Assembly (NCBI RefSeq): GCF_037201975.1
Contig: NZ_CP147520.1
Location: 2,170,001-2,234,000, forward strand
Length of the DNA stretch: 64,000 nt
From: Streptomyces sp. TG1A-60
GTDB taxonomy: Bacteria > Actinomycetota > Actinomycetes > Streptomycetales > Streptomycetaceae
Reading direction: 5' to 3'
The notes under the pieces: model-generated
The model's database searches: none
What the model saw: the letters and a program-made list of their open reading frames with translations, nothing else
What the model was told of the DNA's origin: nothing
Program-made: the position numbers and the translations under genes
Shown here: in pieces, positions 37,601 to 46,604 of the stretch
Layout: each line of letters begins with the position of its first letter
How positions within the stretch are numbered: the stretch's first letter is position 1

Positions 37601-37790
37601 CCTTGCGGGCGGCGGGCTTGCCACCGCCGTTGCCCTGCTGGAGGGCGTCAGTCAGTTTGCGTACAACGGGCGCCTCGATCGTCGAGGACGCCGAACGGAC
37701 GAATTCACCGAGTTCCTGGAGCTTGGCCATGACGACCTTGCTCTCAACTCCGAACTCCTTGGCGAGTTCGTATACCCGGACCTTAGCCAC
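34659..37790 (-). CDS. infB: Translation initiation factor IF-2
   Basis: 1043 aa, longer than most IF-2 because of a Pro/Gly/Arg-rich linker, as is usual in Streptomyces. An IF2_N domain ([20 protein letters not shown]) is at the N-terminus. The linker spans ~60-400, followed by a second IF2_N and then the GTPase domain with G1 GHVDHGKT (545-552), DTPGHEAF and NKID. Beta-barrel domains and the C-terminal fMet-tRNA binding domain complete it. IF-2 delivers initiator tRNA to the ribosome and promotes subunit joining. The GTG start at 37790 is preceded by GGAG. The linker is encoded by tandem DNA repeats. Confidence 0.98.
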   Translation of the reverse strand: MAKVRVYELAKEFGVESKVVMAKLQELGEFVRSASSTIEAPVVRKLTDALQQGNGGGKPAARKAAPARPAAPSASQARPAAPRPGPAAPKPPAAERPAAPTPGPRPTPGPKPPTPKPAPASPAPSVPEFQAPPSAPAAPSPRPGARPGPGAPRPGARPAGPGQERGGQERGGQERGGQERGQRPGGQRPGGAGGPKPGGARPAGPRPGNNPFTSGGSTGMGRPQAPRPGGAPRPGGPGGPGGAQGGPRPQAPGQAPRPQGAGGGPRPQAPGGSRPTPGGMPRPQGGGPRPGGGPRPNPGMMPQRPAAGPRPGGGGPGGPGGRGPGGGGRPGGGGGAGRPGGGGGGFAGRPGGGGGGFAGRPGGGGGGFAGRPGGPGGGGGFGGGGGRPGFGGRPGGPGARGGTQGAFGRPGGPARRGRKSKRQRRQEYEAMQAPSVGGVMLPRGNGQSVRLSRGASLTDFAEKIGANPASLVGVMMNLGEMVTATQSVSDETLKLLADEMNFVLEIVSPEEEDRELLESFDIEFGEDEGGEEFLVARPPVVTVMGHVDHGKTRLLDTIRKTNVVAGEAGGITQHIGAYQVATHVNDEERRITFIDTPGHEAFTAMRARGAKSTDIAILVVAANDGVMPQTIEALNHAKAAGVPVVVAVNKIDVEGADPTKVRGQLTEFGLVAEEYGGDTMFVDISAKQGLNIDSLLEAVVLTADASLDLRANPEQDAQGIAIESHLDRGRGAVATVLVQRGTLRVGDTMVVGDAYGRVRAMLDDKGANVEEAGPSTPVLVLGLTNVPGAGDNFLVVDEDRTARQIAEKRAARERNANFARRGVRFSLENLDEALKAGLVQELNLIIKGDASGSVEALESSLLQLDVGEEVDIRVLHRGVGAVTESDIDLATGSDAIVIGFNVRAAGRAAQMADREGVDVRYYSVIYQAIEEIEAALKGMLKPEYEEVELGTAEIREVFKSSKLGNIAGVLVRSGEVKRNTKARLVRDGKVIAENLTISGLRRFKDDVTEIREGFEGGINLGNFNDIKVDDVIATYEMREKPRS
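36691..36789. repeat. 33-bp tandem repeats in infB
   Basis: Three consecutive 33-bp units (36691, 36724, 36757), nearly identical, encode an 11-residue Gly-rich repeat ([11 protein letters not shown]) in the IF-2 linker. Confidence 0.9.
37261..37305. repeat. 15-bp tandem repeats in infB
   Basis: Three perfect 15-bp units (CCACCGCGCTCCTGG) plus a diverged unit upstream encode GGQER repeats in the IF-2 linker. Copy number is likely to vary between strains. Confidence 0.9.
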
Positions 37791-37937
37791 TTCGCTCCTT
37801 TTTAGGTCCGGGTGCGTCCGGACCGTCGCTACTTCATGGGCGTACTCATCGCGTGCTCATCGAGTGCTCATCGCAATCTCGACCTACTTCCAACTCGCGG
37901 GGTACCAGGGCCGCACGGAGGCTCCGTGCGACGCTTC

Positions 37938-38234
37938 TTACGGTGTTGCCTGCTCAGCAACTGTCGTCTGCTCCACGTATCGGCGCAACGCCTTTGTGTC
38001 GAGCGCTCCCGGGGCGCGCAGCGCCCGCGTGAACGCCCGGCGGCGAAGCCCCAAGTCGAGACAGACATGGGCGGGATGTACGTACGCACCCCGGCCGGGC
38101 AGCGTACCGCGAGGATCGGGGACGCATTCGTCCTCGATCGCCACGACGCGCAGCAGTTCGGTCTTGGCCGATCGCTGCCTGCACCCCACACAGGTGCGTT
38201 CAGGGCATGCGCGGGCACGCGTCCGGCCAGACAC
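37938..38234 (-). CDS. ylxR: YlxR (DUF448) RNA-binding protein
   Basis: 98 aa. The signature PERTCVGCRQRSAKTELLRV followed by GRGAYVHPAHVCLDLGLRRR is that of YlxR/DUF448, a small nucleic-acid-binding family encoded between nusA and infB in many bacteria. GTG 38234 is the start. It lies 151 nt downstream of nusA and 147 nt upstream of infB on the same strand. Confidence 0.93.
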   Translation of the reverse strand: MSGRTRARACPERTCVGCRQRSAKTELLRVVAIEDECVPDPRGTLPGRGAYVHPAHVCLDLGLRRRAFTRALRAPGALDTKALRRYVEQTTVAEQATP

Positions 38235-38385
38235 TGCTAAGTCTACCTCCCCGCACGCACCTCACCCTTTTGGGGCAAGAATCGAACGGTTGTTGTCGTG
38301 ATCCAAACGGCCTGCGGCTTGGATCTATTCCCCGACCGCCGGGATGTACCCGGACGGATCAGCTCGGGGACGTCTGCTCGCGTGG

Positions 38386-39372
38386 TTACTCCGACGGCTG
38401 CTCGGTGTCCGGGCGGATGTCGATCCGCCAGCCGGTGAGGCGTGCGGCGAGGCGGGCGTTCTGGCCCTCCTTGCCGATCGCCAGCGACAGCTGGTAGTCC
38501 GGCACCGTCACGCGCGCGGAACGGGCCGCGAGGTCCACCACCTCGACCTTGGAGACCCGGGCCGGGGAGAGCGCGTTCGCCACCATCTCCGCCGGGTCGT
38601 CCGACCAGTCGACGATGTCGATCTTCTCGCCGTTCAGTTCGCCCATGACATTGCGCACCCGGCCGCCCATCGGGCCGATGCAGGCACCCTTGGCGTTCAG
38701 GCCGCTGCGGGTGGAGCGGACGGCGATCTTCGTACGGTGACCCGCCTCACGCGCGATGGCTGCGATCTCGACGGAACCGTCGGCGATCTCGGGCACCTCA
38801 AGGGCGAACAGCTTCTTCACCAGGTTGGGGTGCGTGCGCGAGAGGGTGACCGACGGGCCGCGGACGCCCTTGGCCACCCGGACGACGTACGACCGCAGCC
38901 GCATGCCGTGCTGGTAGGTCTCGTCGGGGACCTGCTCCTGCACGGGCAGGATGGCCTCCAGCTTGCCGATGTCGACGAGCACGTTCTTCGGGTCGCGGCC
39001 CTGCTGGACCACACCGGTGACGATGTCGCCCTCGCGGCCCGCGTACTCACCGAGCGTCGCGTCGTCCTCCGCGTCCCGCAGACGCTGCAGGATCACCTGC
39101 TTGGCGGTGGAGGCGGCGATGCGTCCGAAGTCCGACGGGGTGTCGTCGAACGCGCGCGCCTCCTGCCCCTCCTCCAGGTCCTCGGGGTCCTCCTTCGCCC
39201 ACACGGTCACATGGCCGGTCTCCCGGTCGAGCTCCACGCGCGCGTGCCTACGGCTTCCCTCGGTGCGGTGGTAGGCGATGAGGAGGGCCGCCTCGATCGC
39301 CTCGACGAGCAGGTCGAAGGAGATCTCCTTCTCCCGTACCAAGCCCCGCAGGGCGCTCATGTCGATGTCCAC
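38386..39372 (-). CDS. nusA: Transcription termination/antitermination factor NusA
   Basis: 328 aa. An N-terminal RNAP-binding domain ([19 protein letters not shown]) comes first. An S1 domain ([20 protein letters not shown]) and two KH domains follow ([40 protein letters not shown]). The protein ends after KH2 with a short tail, without the acidic repeats of E. coli NusA, as in other actinobacteria. GTG 39372 is 2 nt after the rimP stop, with GAGGAGG inside the rimP end, so the two are coupled. Confidence 0.97.
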   Translation of the reverse strand: MDIDMSALRGLVREKEISFDLLVEAIEAALLIAYHRTEGSRRHARVELDRETGHVTVWAKEDPEDLEEGQEARAFDDTPSDFGRIAASTAKQVILQRLRDAEDDATLGEYAGREGDIVTGVVQQGRDPKNVLVDIGKLEAILPVQEQVPDETYQHGMRLRSYVVRVAKGVRGPSVTLSRTHPNLVKKLFALEVPEIADGSVEIAAIAREAGHRTKIAVRSTRSGLNAKGACIGPMGGRVRNVMGELNGEKIDIVDWSDDPAEMVANALSPARVSKVEVVDLAARSARVTVPDYQLSLAIGKEGQNARLAARLTGWRIDIRPDTEQPSE

Positions 39373-39374
39373 GG

Positions 39375-39893
39375 CTACGCCTCCTCCTCTTGCGTCATGT
39401 CCTTCTTGTCCTTGCGGTTGAACTCGACCTGGACACGAGCCCTGTCGATCGCGTCGAAGGCGAGCCGACGGCTGGTGGCCTTGCGGCCCTTCACGCCTGG
39501 CACCTCGAGGTCGAGGCCGTCGTCGTCCACGGTCAGGATTCTGGCGACCAGTTCCCCGGACCCTGCCGCGTCGGTCAGCTGGAACTTCACCAGCCGGTCC
39601 ACCGCGCGGCGGTAGTGGCGTTCCTCGGTGAGAGCGCGCTCGGCGCCCGGCGTACCGACTTCGAGGGTGTACTCCGCCTGACCCATCGCGTCCGTCTCGT
39701 CCAGCTTGGCCGAGAGCGCACGGCTGACGTCGGCGACCGCGTCCAGATCCGCGCCCTCGTCCGAGTCGACGACCACGCGCAGCACTCGCTTGCGTCCGAC
39801 CGAGTCCACTGCGATCTCTTCGAGATCCATGCCCTGGGAGCGTACGAGCGGTTCCAGCAGTTCTCGCAGCCTCTCGCTCTGGGTGGTGCTCAT
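39375..39893 (-). CDS. rimP: Ribosome maturation factor RimP
   Basis: 172 aa. It carries [40 protein letters not shown] and [20 protein letters not shown], typical of RimP, which is needed for 30S assembly. It is the first gene of the operon rimP-nusA-ylxR-infB-(DUF503-rbfA-truB). The promoter must lie in the 290-nt region to the divergent gene at 40184, where I see no clear consensus. Confidence 0.95.
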   Translation of the reverse strand: MSTTQSERLRELLEPLVRSQGMDLEEIAVDSVGRKRVLRVVVDSDEGADLDAVADVSRALSAKLDETDAMGQAEYTLEVGTPGAERALTEERHYRRAVDRLVKFQLTDAAGSGELVARILTVDDDGLDLEVPGVKGRKATSRRLAFDAIDRARVQVEFNRKDKKDMTQEEEA

Positions 39894-40037
39894 CCGGGTG
39901 ACTCCTCGGCCGCGTGTGCTGTTGTGGGTAGGGCGCGTGTCAGGTCAAAGGGTAGCCGCTCCGCTGGGGTGTTGCCGTCCATGTGGGTGCGGGTGAGCGG
40001 GGGGTGCCTCACGGCTCGGGGGTGCCGCTGTCCGGGT

Positions 40038-40106
40038 GGCTGCGGGTGCCCGGGGGCTGGTCGCGCCCGCGCGGCGGAGTCTCATGTCGATACGGCCCGC
40101 GCCCCT
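40038..40106 (+). repeat. Dispersed intergenic repeat copy
   Basis: It contains TGCGGGTGCCCGGGGGCTGG, TCGCGCCCGCGCGGCGGAG and TCATGTCGATACGGCCCGCG with CCCCT at the end. It lies between rimP and the divergent lipoprotein gene. Confidence 0.75.
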
Positions 40107-40183
40107 ATCGGGGCTGCGGCTCGTTCACAGGTACCGTGATCACGCCGCTCTTTTGTTCGTACGACCCCCCTAGGACGTCTGCC

Positions 40184-40720
40184 GTGTCGTTCACCGTGCC
40201 GTCGCGTACCCCGTCGGGGCCGCGAAGAAGGAGTCTGCTGGTCGGGGCCGCGGGTGCGGGCCTGCTCCTGGGGTGCTCGGCGGGAGGTGAGGGGTCGGAC
40301 GCCTCCGGGGGCGATCCTTCGGTGCTGGAGAAGGCGCGGGCCCGGGTGGCGCGGGACAGCAGGGAGCTCGTGGAGCGGTACGACGCCGTGATCGCCGCGC
40401 ACCCGGACCTGGCCGCGCTGCTGACGCCGCTGCGGGCGGAGGTCGTCCGGCACGCACGGGCCTTCGGGAGCGGAATGGGTGCGAGCACGGGTACCGCAAG
40501 CGCTTCCCCGTCCGGCCCGCCCTCCGCTTCGCCCTCCCCCTCCCCCGTGCCCGACGATCCGAAGGCCGCCCTCGCCGAACTGGCCGCGGCCGAACGGAAG
40601 CTGGCCGACAAGCGGGCCGAGGCGCTGCTGGGGGTGCCGGGAGAGATGGCGCGGTTGATGGCTTCGGTGGCGGCGGCGGGCGCCGGTCACGCGTACGTCT
40701 TGACGGAGGGTGCGAAGTGA
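40184..40720 (+). CDS. Putative lipoprotein
   Basis: 178 aa from GTG 40184 (AGGA upstream). A twin-Arg-like basic start (SGPRRRSLLVGAAGAGLLLG) leads to the lipobox LLLGCS, then a helical domain interrupted by a Ser/Pro-rich linker (STGTASASPSGPPSASPS). It overlaps the next gene by 4 nt (GTGA). The pair lipoprotein plus ferritin-like protein is conserved near rimP in Streptomyces. The function is unknown. Confidence 0.75.
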   Translation: MSFTVPSRTPSGPRRRSLLVGAAGAGLLLGCSAGGEGSDASGGDPSVLEKARARVARDSRELVERYDAVIAAHPDLAALLTPLRAEVVRHARAFGSGMGASTGTASASPSGPPSASPSPSPVPDDPKAALAELAAAERKLADKRAEALLGVPGEMARLMASVAAAGAGHAYVLTEGAK

Positions 40721-41172
40721 GCAGCGCCGAGCTGAAGGCGGTACAGGCGGCGCTCGGGGCCGAGCACGCCGCCGTGTACGGGTACGGGGTCGTCGGCGGG
40801 AGGATCGGCGAGGCGCGGCGGAGCGAGGCGCGGGAGGCGTACGACGCGCACCGGGCCCGCCGGGACGAGCTGACCCGGGCCGTACGGGACCTGGGCGGCA
40901 AGCCCGTCGCGGCGGCGGCCGGGTACACGCTGCCCTTCCAGGTCACCGACTCCGACTCCGCCGTACGGCTCGCCGTGGAGCTGGAGGAGCGGGTGGCCGG
41001 TGTGTACTCCGATCTCGTACGGGCATCCGAGGGTGACCGGCGCGGCGCGGCGGCCGAGGCGCTGCGGGAAGCGGCGGTGCGGACGGTGCGGTGGCGTGGC
41101 CGAAGCGTAGCCTTCCCTGGTCTCGCCGAGCGGGCGGTCGCCGCCGGCCCGTCGGCGACACCGCACACCTGA
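40717..41172 (+). CDS. DUF4439 ferritin-like domain protein
   Basis: 151 aa, all-helical: AVQAALGAEHAAVYGYGVVG, then AYDAHRARRDELTRAVRDLG and VRLAVELEERVAGVYSDLV. The E-x(n)-ExxH-like spacing and size match DUF4439, a ferritin-like family. GTG 40717 overlaps the lipoprotein stop, so the two are translationally coupled. No signal peptide is seen. Metal binding is inferred from the fold family only. Confidence 0.8.
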   Translation: MSSAELKAVQAALGAEHAAVYGYGVVGGRIGEARRSEAREAYDAHRARRDELTRAVRDLGGKPVAAAAGYTLPFQVTDSDSAVRLAVELEERVAGVYSDLVRASEGDRRGAAAEALREAAVRTVRWRGRSVAFPGLAERAVAAGPSATPHT

Positions 41173-41200
41173 TCACGGCCTTGAAGGGAACGACTCGCAC

Positions 41201-42133
41201 ATGGCTCGCATGGCTTTCGAGGCTTTCGAACCGCCGCAGCGGCTCGTGCGAGCACTCGCCGAGACCCGTCGGCCGGACGGCGGTGACGGGGTCGGCGAGT
41301 GGCTGGAATCGCTCCCCCGTCTGCTCCGACAGGCGGTCGGGCTACGCGAGTTGACAGTCGAGCGGGTTCAGGCGCCGGGGGGCCGCAGCAGTCTGGTGCT
41401 CCTCGTGCGGCTGATCGACGACACCCCCGCCGTGCTCAAGCTGGCGCCCGAGCGCGCCCGGCCGGAGAGCGAGCGGGCCGCGCTCGCCCACTGGGACGGG
41501 CGCGGTGCGGTGCGGTTGCTCAACCCCGGGGACAGTCATGGCGTGCTGCTCATGGAGCGGCTGCATCCCGATCTGTCGGTGCGGTCGCTGCCCGAGGCGA
41601 AGGCGCTGCTGGAGGCCGCGGGCACCCTGCGGCGCCTGTGGGTCGAGCCGCCTCAGGCGCATGTCTTCGAGACCGTGGCCGAGCGGACGGGGCGGCAGGC
41701 CGAGGCGATGCGGGGCGGCTCCGCCGGGGACAGCGAGGCGCGGGCTCTGGTCGACGCCGCCCTTGCCGCGCGGGAGGAGCTGCTCGCCGCCGAGCCTGAG
41801 CGGCGGCTGCTCCATGGGACCTTCCGGCAGAGCAAGGTGCTGGCCGGGGAGCGGCTGCCGTGGCTGGCCGTGGGGCCGGATCCGGTCGTCGGGGAGTGTG
41901 CGTTCGATCTGGCCCGACTGGTTCGGGATCGGGTCGAGGATCTGATCGCGTCGCCGTCGGGGGCCGCGACCACTCGGCGGCGGGTGAAGAAGCTGGCCGA
42001 GTCATTGGACGTGGATCAGGAACGGTTGCGGGGGTGGACGTTGTTCCGGGCCGTGGAGTCGGGGGTTCGGGCGCGCAGGGTCGGGCGGCCTCGGGATGCG
42101 GAGTTGTTGCTGGAGTTCGCCGGGTGGCTCTAG
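41201..42133 (+). CDS. Aminoglycoside-phosphotransferase-fold protein, likely catalytically dead
   Basis: 310 aa. The kinase-like fold is visible: N-lobe RSSLVLLVRLIDDTPAVLKL and the C-lobe (RRLLHGTFRQSKVLAGERLP, then WLAVGPDPVVGECAFDLARL). Active APH(6)-type enzymes have HGD at the catalytic loop and D-P at the metal site; here these read HGT and VGPD. Both key aspartates are absent or shifted, so phosphotransfer is unlikely. It starts 28 nt after the ferritin-like gene. Its TAG stop lies inside the CTCTAGAAGT motif that is the target site of the adjacent IS. Confidence 0.8.
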   Translation: MARMAFEAFEPPQRLVRALAETRRPDGGDGVGEWLESLPRLLRQAVGLRELTVERVQAPGGRSSLVLLVRLIDDTPAVLKLAPERARPESERAALAHWDGRGAVRLLNPGDSHGVLLMERLHPDLSVRSLPEAKALLEAAGTLRRLWVEPPQAHVFETVAERTGRQAEAMRGGSAGDSEARALVDAALAAREELLAAEPERRLLHGTFRQSKVLAGERLPWLAVGPDPVVGECAFDLARLVRDRVEDLIASPSGAATTRRRVKKLAESLDVDQERLRGWTLFRAVESGVRARRVGRPRDAELLLEFAGWL

Positions 42134-42169
42134 AAGTCAACGCCGTTGCTCTAGAAGTCAACGCCGTTG
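42128..42169. repeat. 21-bp tandem duplication at the IS4 left end
   Basis: CTCTAGAAGTCAACGCCGTT plus G occurs at 42128-42148 and again at 42149-42169. Each copy is the 10-bp target motif CTCTAGAAGT joined to the first 11 bases of the IS end (CAACGCCGTTG). Confidence 0.93.
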
Positions 42170-43693
42170 CGTTTATGTCCGTGAGCGGTTCGCAAGTCCG
42201 TGCTCGAAGAACGTGATGGCGGTTCGGATGGTGTAGTTCTGGCTGGTCGTGGGCTGTTGTCCGGCGTTCGGTCCGTACTTGCTGGTGGGGTTCTTGCGGG
42301 TGCGGGCCTTGACGCGGTGCTGGTGGCGGGCGGGGTGCAGGGCGTCGAGGACGGTCCGGCCGATGGTGCCGAGGAGTTCGGCGGGTCCCGCCGGGGGCAG
42401 GATTCCGGTCGCGGTGGTGACGGTGTCGGCAGCGGTGGTCTGCAGGACGGTGAAGCTGATGCGGTCCATGTCCAGGCCGGGCCGGGTGCAGGCGGTGTCG
42501 GCGGCGGCGCGGATCAGGGCCTGGTAGGTGGTGAGCAGGGCGTAGACCTCCTGGTCGAGGCCGGTCAGGCTGCGGGAGCGCAGGACGCGGCCATCCAGCA
42601 TGGTCGCCTTGATCGAGAAGTACGTCGTCTCCGACTGCCACCGCTCGTGGTAGAGATCCACGAGTCCGGCGGCCGGGTGGGCGGCCGGGTCGAGGAGGCT
42701 GGTGAGCAGGCGCCACTGCTCGGTGCGGACGGTGCCGTCGGCCAGCGTGACGGTCACGGATGCCTCGATGACGCGGACGGTCAGCAGGACGGGCAGGACG
42801 CCGTAGCCGATCCGGGCCAGGTAGGAGCCGTCGCCCAGGCGCCGGAAGGGGGTGGGTATCCGGCGGGCGGAGGAGCGCACCAGGAACTGGGCGCCGGTGG
42901 CCTGGACGTCCCGGGCGAACTCGGCTCCATCGAAGCCGGCATCGGCCAGCAGGAGCATCGTGCGGTCCAGCACACTCAACAGGCGGCCTGCGTAGGTGAG
43001 TTCGCCGTCACTCTCGGGACCGAACGCGGCGGCCAACACGGCACGGGTGCCACACTCGACCAGGACCACGAGTCGCAGCAGCGGGTAGCCGAACTCCACG
43101 CTCTCGCCCGCTCGCTTGGGATAGCGCCAGGTGAGCGCCTCCTCATCGGGCACGTGCAGCAGGGTGCCGTCCACGGCCACGGTCCGCAGCCCTCGATAGA
43201 ACGAACCGGCCTGCCCGATGTGGGCGACGGGCCCGGCGATGATCTCGAACAGCCGTCGCAGCGGTGCTGCTCCTATTCGCCGTCGGGCCCTGGACAGCGA
43301 GGAGACCGCCGGACGCACCAACGGCAGTCCCTCCAGCCCTGCCGTCAGCTTGCCCCACACGCCCCGATAGGAGCAGTCCTCGAACAGGGCCAGCGCGAGG
43401 ACGAAGTAGACCACAACCCGGGACGGCAGCAGTCGCAGCCGTTTCTCACGTGACCTGGTCTCCTCGATCACCGTGTCCACCAGTACGAAGTCCACGATCT
43501 GGGTCAACTCGCCCAAGTGACCGGGCGCGTACACACCCCCGGCCGCCTCGACCGTGCGCGTGATGACAGACTTCTCCTGCAACGGGACTCCCGATGATCT
43601 TCTTGCTCGACACAAGCTGATCTATCAGGACGTCCCGTTGCGTCATTCACCAGGGCTTGACCTGCGACTCAAGACTCAAACGCAACGGCGTTG
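42159..43693 (-). mobile_element. Intact IS4-family insertion sequence
   Basis: Length 1535 bp. It has perfect 16-bp terminal inverted repeats, CAACGCCGTTGCGTTT (42159-42174) and AAACGCAACGGCGTTG (43678-43693). A 10-bp target duplication CTCTAGAAGT flanks it at 42149-42158 and 43694-43703. IS4-family elements typically make duplications of about this size. One full transposase frame fills it. Confidence 0.93.
42173..43615 (-). CDS. IS4-family transposase
   Basis: About 480 aa. An N-terminal IS4 region (YAPGHLGELTQIVDFVLVD) precedes a DDE domain with first Asp in RTVAVDGTLLHVPD, second Asp in MLLLADAGFDGAE, and the Glu in the IS4 signature YHERWQSETTYFSIKATML. All catalytic residues are present and the frame is unbroken, so it should be active. 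The stop lies inside the left inverted repeat. The start is uncertain: TTG 43615 opens the frame, and the conserved part begins at SVITRTVEAAGGVYAPG. Confidence 0.92.
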   Translation of the reverse strand: MCRARRSSGVPLQEKSVITRTVEAAGGVYAPGHLGELTQIVDFVLVDTVIEETRSREKRLRLLPSRVVVYFVLALALFEDCSYRGVWGKLTAGLEGLPLVRPAVSSLSRARRRIGAAPLRRLFEIIAGPVAHIGQAGSFYRGLRTVAVDGTLLHVPDEEALTWRYPKRAGESVEFGYPLLRLVVLVECGTRAVLAAAFGPESDGELTYAGRLLSVLDRTMLLLADAGFDGAEFARDVQATGAQFLVRSSARRIPTPFRRLGDGSYLARIGYGVLPVLLTVRVIEASVTVTLADGTVRTEQWRLLTSLLDPAAHPAAGLVDLYHERWQSETTYFSIKATMLDGRVLRSRSLTGLDQEVYALLTTYQALIRAAADTACTRPGLDMDRISFTVLQTTAADTVTTATGILPPAGPAELLGTIGRTVLDALHPARHQHRVKARTRKNPTSKYGPNAGQQPTTSQNYTIRTAITFFEHGLANRSRT

Positions 43694-43699
43694 CTCTAG

Positions 43700-43812
43700 A
43701 AGTGCCCTGAAGATCTTGAAATCGCGCCCGGCTTGCACCCATTCATGCCGATTGGCATTTACCGGCGATCCGGGGCGAGCCGGGCGGCCGGAGCAAGATC
43801 TTCATCGGCCTT
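43700..43812. mobile_element. MITE-like short inverted-repeat element
   Basis: TGAAGATCTTG (43708-43718) and its exact complement CAAGATCTTCA (43794-43804) lie within longer imperfect inverted repeats. Comparing 43693-43718 with the complement of 43794-43819, 21 of 26 bases match. The element is bounded by CTAG on both sides (43696-43699 and 43813-43816), which could be an IS5-type CTAG target duplication. The 113-bp interior has no coding capacity. Confidence 0.55.
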
Positions 43813-43953
43813 CTAGGGCGTGTTCCGAAAGTTCCGTCTGCCTCGTGCCGCCGCGCACGCCCTCTCCGCCGCCGCCGCCGCTGCCGCTGCCGCTGCCGTA
43901 CGCCGGGCGCCTCTGCGGACTCCCGCGACGGCGCCTGGTTCCCCGGTCGTCGT

Positions 43954-44007
43954 GACCGTTCCCCTCCGTTGTGTCGTTCTGTCGCGTCCTACGGTCGGGG
44001 AACGGTC
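43954..44007 (-). terminator. Inverted repeat downstream of proS
   Basis: GACCGTTCCCC (43954-43964) pairs perfectly with GGGGAACGGTC (43997-44007) across a 32-nt loop, 59 nt after the proS stop. It may act as terminator or as a regulatory site. The stretch 43817-44065 otherwise shows only a low-quality 67-codon frame with an alanine run. Confidence 0.45.
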
Positions 44008-44065
44008 TGAGAGAAGCCTGTGAGGCCTCTGGAGGCCCGGGGAGGAGTTCCTGAGGGTTCTCCCC

Positions 44066-45769
44066 CTACGCCGTCAGGCGGGCGATCGCCTCGTCGACGG
44101 TCAGTTCCTCGCGCTCACCGGTGCGGCGGTCCTTCAGCTCCAGGACGCCCTCGGCGGAGCGGCGGCCGGCGACCAGGATCTTCGGTACGCCGATGAGTTC
44201 GGAGTCGGTGAACTTCACGCCCGGGGAGACACCGGCGCGGTCGTCGACCAGAACGCGCAGGCCGGCCGCCCGCAGCTTCTCGGAGACGTCGAGGGCGAGT
44301 TCGGTCTGGAGTGCCTTGCCCGCGGCGACGACGTGGACGTCGGCCGGGGCGACCTCGGCGCTCCAGCACAGGCCCTTGTCGTCGGCGGACTGCTCGGCGA
44401 GGGCGGCGACCGCTCGGGAGACGCCGATGCCGTACGAGCCCATGGTGACGCGGACCGGCTTGCCGTTCCGGCCGAGGACGTCGAGCTTGAGGGCGTCGGC
44501 GTACTTGCGGCCGAGCTGGAAGATGTGGCCGATCTCGATGGCGCGGTCGAGCTTGAGGCCGGTGCCGCAGTTCGGGCAGGGGTCGCCCTCCTGGACGACG
44601 ACGACGTCGACGTACGCGCCGACCTCGAAGTCACGGCCCGCGACGACGTTCTTGGCGTGCGTGCCGGCCTTGTTGGCGCCCGTGATCCAGGCGGTGCCCG
44701 GCGCCACCCGCGGGTCGGCGATGTACGTCACCTTCTCGCCCGGACCCTGCGGGCCGACATAGCCGCGGACCAGGTCGGGGCGGCCCGCGAAGTCCGCCTC
44801 GGTGACCATCTCGACGGCCGCCGGGGCGAAGTGCGCCTCGACCTTGCCCATGTCGACCTCGCGGTCGCCGGGGACGCCGACGGCCACGATCTCGCCATCG
44901 ACCTTGACGAGCAGGTTCTTCAGGGTGGCGGAGGCCGGGACGCCGAGGGAGGCGGCCAGCGTCTCAATGGTCGGGGTGTCCGGGGTCGGGATCTCCTCGG
45001 CCTCCGGCACACCGGTCGCGTCCACCGGCTTCAACTCGTAGGTGATCGCCTCGGTGTTGGCGGCGAAGTCGCAGTTCGGGCAGTCCGCGAAGGTGTCCTC
45101 GCCGGCACCGGCCGGAGCCAGGAACTCCTCCGACTTCGAGCCGCCCATCGCGCCCGCCGTCGCCGCGCAGATGCGGTAGTCGAGGCCGAGGCGCTCGAAC
45201 ACCTTCTGGTAGGCCTGGCGGTGCAGGGCGTACGACCGGGCCAGGCCCTCGTCCTCCGTGTCGAAGGAGTACGAGTCCTTCATCAGGAACTCGCGGCCAC
45301 GCAGGATGCCGGCGCGGGGGCGGGCCTCGTCACGGAACTTGGTCTGGATCTGGTAGAGGATGACCGGCAGGTCCTTGTAGGAGGACGCCTGGTCCTTCAC
45401 GATCAGCGTGAAGATCTCCTCGTGGGTGGGGCCGAGGAGGTAGTCGCCGCCCTTGCGGTCCTTCAGGCGGAACAGCTCGGGGCCGTACTCGTCCCAGCGG
45501 CCGGTCGCCTCGTACGGCTCCTTCGGCAGCAGCGCGGGCAGCAGCACCTCCTGGGCGCCGATCGCGTCCATCTCCTCGCGGACGATCCGCTCCACGTTGG
45601 CGAGGACCTTCTTGCCGAGCGGCAGCCAGGTCCACACGCCGGCCGCCGTGCGGCGGACGTAACCGGCGCGGACCAGGAGCTTGTGGCTGAGTACCTCGGC
45701 GTCCGCCGGGTCGTCGCGCAGCGTCTTCGCCATCAACTGGGACATGCGCTGGACCGGTGCGTTCGCCAT
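44066..45769 (-). CDS. proS: Prolyl-tRNA synthetase (bacterial type)
   Basis: 567 aa. Class II catalytic core motifs include [35 protein letters not shown] and [20 protein letters not shown]. An inserted YbaK-like editing domain (~235-395, containing [22 protein letters not shown] up to the [19 protein letters not shown] region) and a zinc-ribbon-like CPNCGTG are present, followed by the anticodon-binding domain ([20 protein letters not shown]). ATG 45769 ([20 protein letters not shown]) matches the family start; GGAG lies ~10 nt upstream. Confidence 0.97.
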   Translation of the reverse strand: MANAPVQRMSQLMAKTLRDDPADAEVLSHKLLVRAGYVRRTAAGVWTWLPLGKKVLANVERIVREEMDAIGAQEVLLPALLPKEPYEATGRWDEYGPELFRLKDRKGGDYLLGPTHEEIFTLIVKDQASSYKDLPVILYQIQTKFRDEARPRAGILRGREFLMKDSYSFDTEDEGLARSYALHRQAYQKVFERLGLDYRICAATAGAMGGSKSEEFLAPAGAGEDTFADCPNCDFAANTEAITYELKPVDATGVPEAEEIPTPDTPTIETLAASLGVPASATLKNLLVKVDGEIVAVGVPGDREVDMGKVEAHFAPAAVEMVTEADFAGRPDLVRGYVGPQGPGEKVTYIADPRVAPGTAWITGANKAGTHAKNVVAGRDFEVGAYVDVVVVQEGDPCPNCGTGLKLDRAIEIGHIFQLGRKYADALKLDVLGRNGKPVRVTMGSYGIGVSRAVAALAEQSADDKGLCWSAEVAPADVHVVAAGKALQTELALDVSEKLRAAGLRVLVDDRAGVSPGVKFTDSELIGVPKILVAGRRSAEGVLELKDRRTGEREELTVDEAIARLTA

Positions 45770-45895
45770 GGTTCTCGTACTCCTGCTGACGGGGGTCCCC
45801 CGCTCCGGCGAGGCCGAGCGTGGGGAGGGTGACGGCAGGAGGTTAGCCGGGGTGTACGGGACCGTGGAAATCCGCCGGTGGCGGTCGGGCACTCG

Positions 45896-46435
45896 CTACG
45901 GCCGCTGTCCGCGGCGCAGGGGCAGGGTGGCGCCCATCACCGCGTACGGCTTTGGGGCGCTGGGGAAGACGACCTGGCGGGCCAGGTCCGTGTAGCCGAG
46001 GGAGTGGTAGAGGCCGCGGGCCGGGCTGTCGACGTCGATCGCGGAGAGGATCGAGCGGGGCTCGGCCGCGCTGTCGGTGAGGGTGGTGATCAGGGAACGG
46101 CCGACGCCGCGGTTCTGGTAGCGGGGGTGGACGTGCAGTTCGGTGATGACGAAGGAGTCGTCCAGCCAGTGCTCGTGGCCGAGGGCGCGCAGGTACGGCT
46201 CCACGACGGTGGACCACCAGTGGGCGCGCTCGTTGGGCATACCGTAGACGAAGCCGACGAGGAGGCCTGCGGCCGTGGCTCCGAGTGCTCTGGCCCCCGG
46301 GTAGGTCATGTGGCGCAGGACGATCTGGCGGCGTACGGCTACCTCGTCGGGGCCGAGACCGAAGGCCACGGCTTGGACGGCCAGGGCCTCGTCCACGTGG
46401 GTGGAGAGGTCCAAGGGGCCGATGACGAGGTCCAT
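45896..46435 (-). CDS. GNAT-family N-acetyltransferase
   Basis: 179 aa. The acetyl-CoA binding motif is clear: ITELHVHPRYQNRGVGRSLI (R/QxxGxG/A), followed by SAIDVDSPARGLYHSLGYTD. The substrate is unknown. It lies 126 nt upstream of proS on the same strand, and could be cotranscribed. Confidence 0.88.
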   Translation of the reverse strand: MDLVIGPLDLSTHVDEALAVQAVAFGLGPDEVAVRRQIVLRHMTYPGARALGATAAGLLVGFVYGMPNERAHWWSTVVEPYLRALGHEHWLDDSFVITELHVHPRYQNRGVGRSLITTLTDSAAEPRSILSAIDVDSPARGLYHSLGYTDLARQVVFPSAPKPYAVMGATLPLRRGQRP

Positions 46436-46478
46436 GGCCGGGAGCCTACCGGGCCGCTGTGCCGGGTCGGGCCGGGGA

Positions 46479-46565
46479 CTGCGGGTTGTCGTACGGGGGC
46501 GGGCTGTTCGCGGTGGGACGGGCCCGCGCGGCGGAGCCGCACGTCGGTACCGCCCCGCGCCCCCG
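46479..46565 (+). repeat. Dispersed intergenic repeat copy
   Basis: Blocks GCGGGTTGTCGTACGG, GCCCGCGCGGCGGAGCCGCA and CGTCGGTACCGCCCCGCGC with CCCC match the other copies. It lies between the two acetyltransferase genes. Confidence 0.7.
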
Positions 46566-46604
46566 AAGGGCGCGCATCCTGCCCGGCTTTCAGAAGTCGA
46601 GCCC

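Noticed and set aside
34398..37805. Plus-strand open frame opposite infB
   Set aside because: Threonine/Ala/Gly-rich shadow of the IF-2 gene; the minus-strand frame is certain.
43446..43646. Short minus-strand frame starting MTQRDVLIDQLVSSKK at the IS4 5' side
   Set aside because: It runs out of frame into the transposase gene, whose own frame holds the conserved sequence; it may be only leader sequence.
43820..44023. Possible 67-aa protein between the MITE-like element and proS
   Set aside because: It has an alanine run, no ribosome binding site, overlaps the proS inverted repeat and its start lies in the repeat border; not enough to call.
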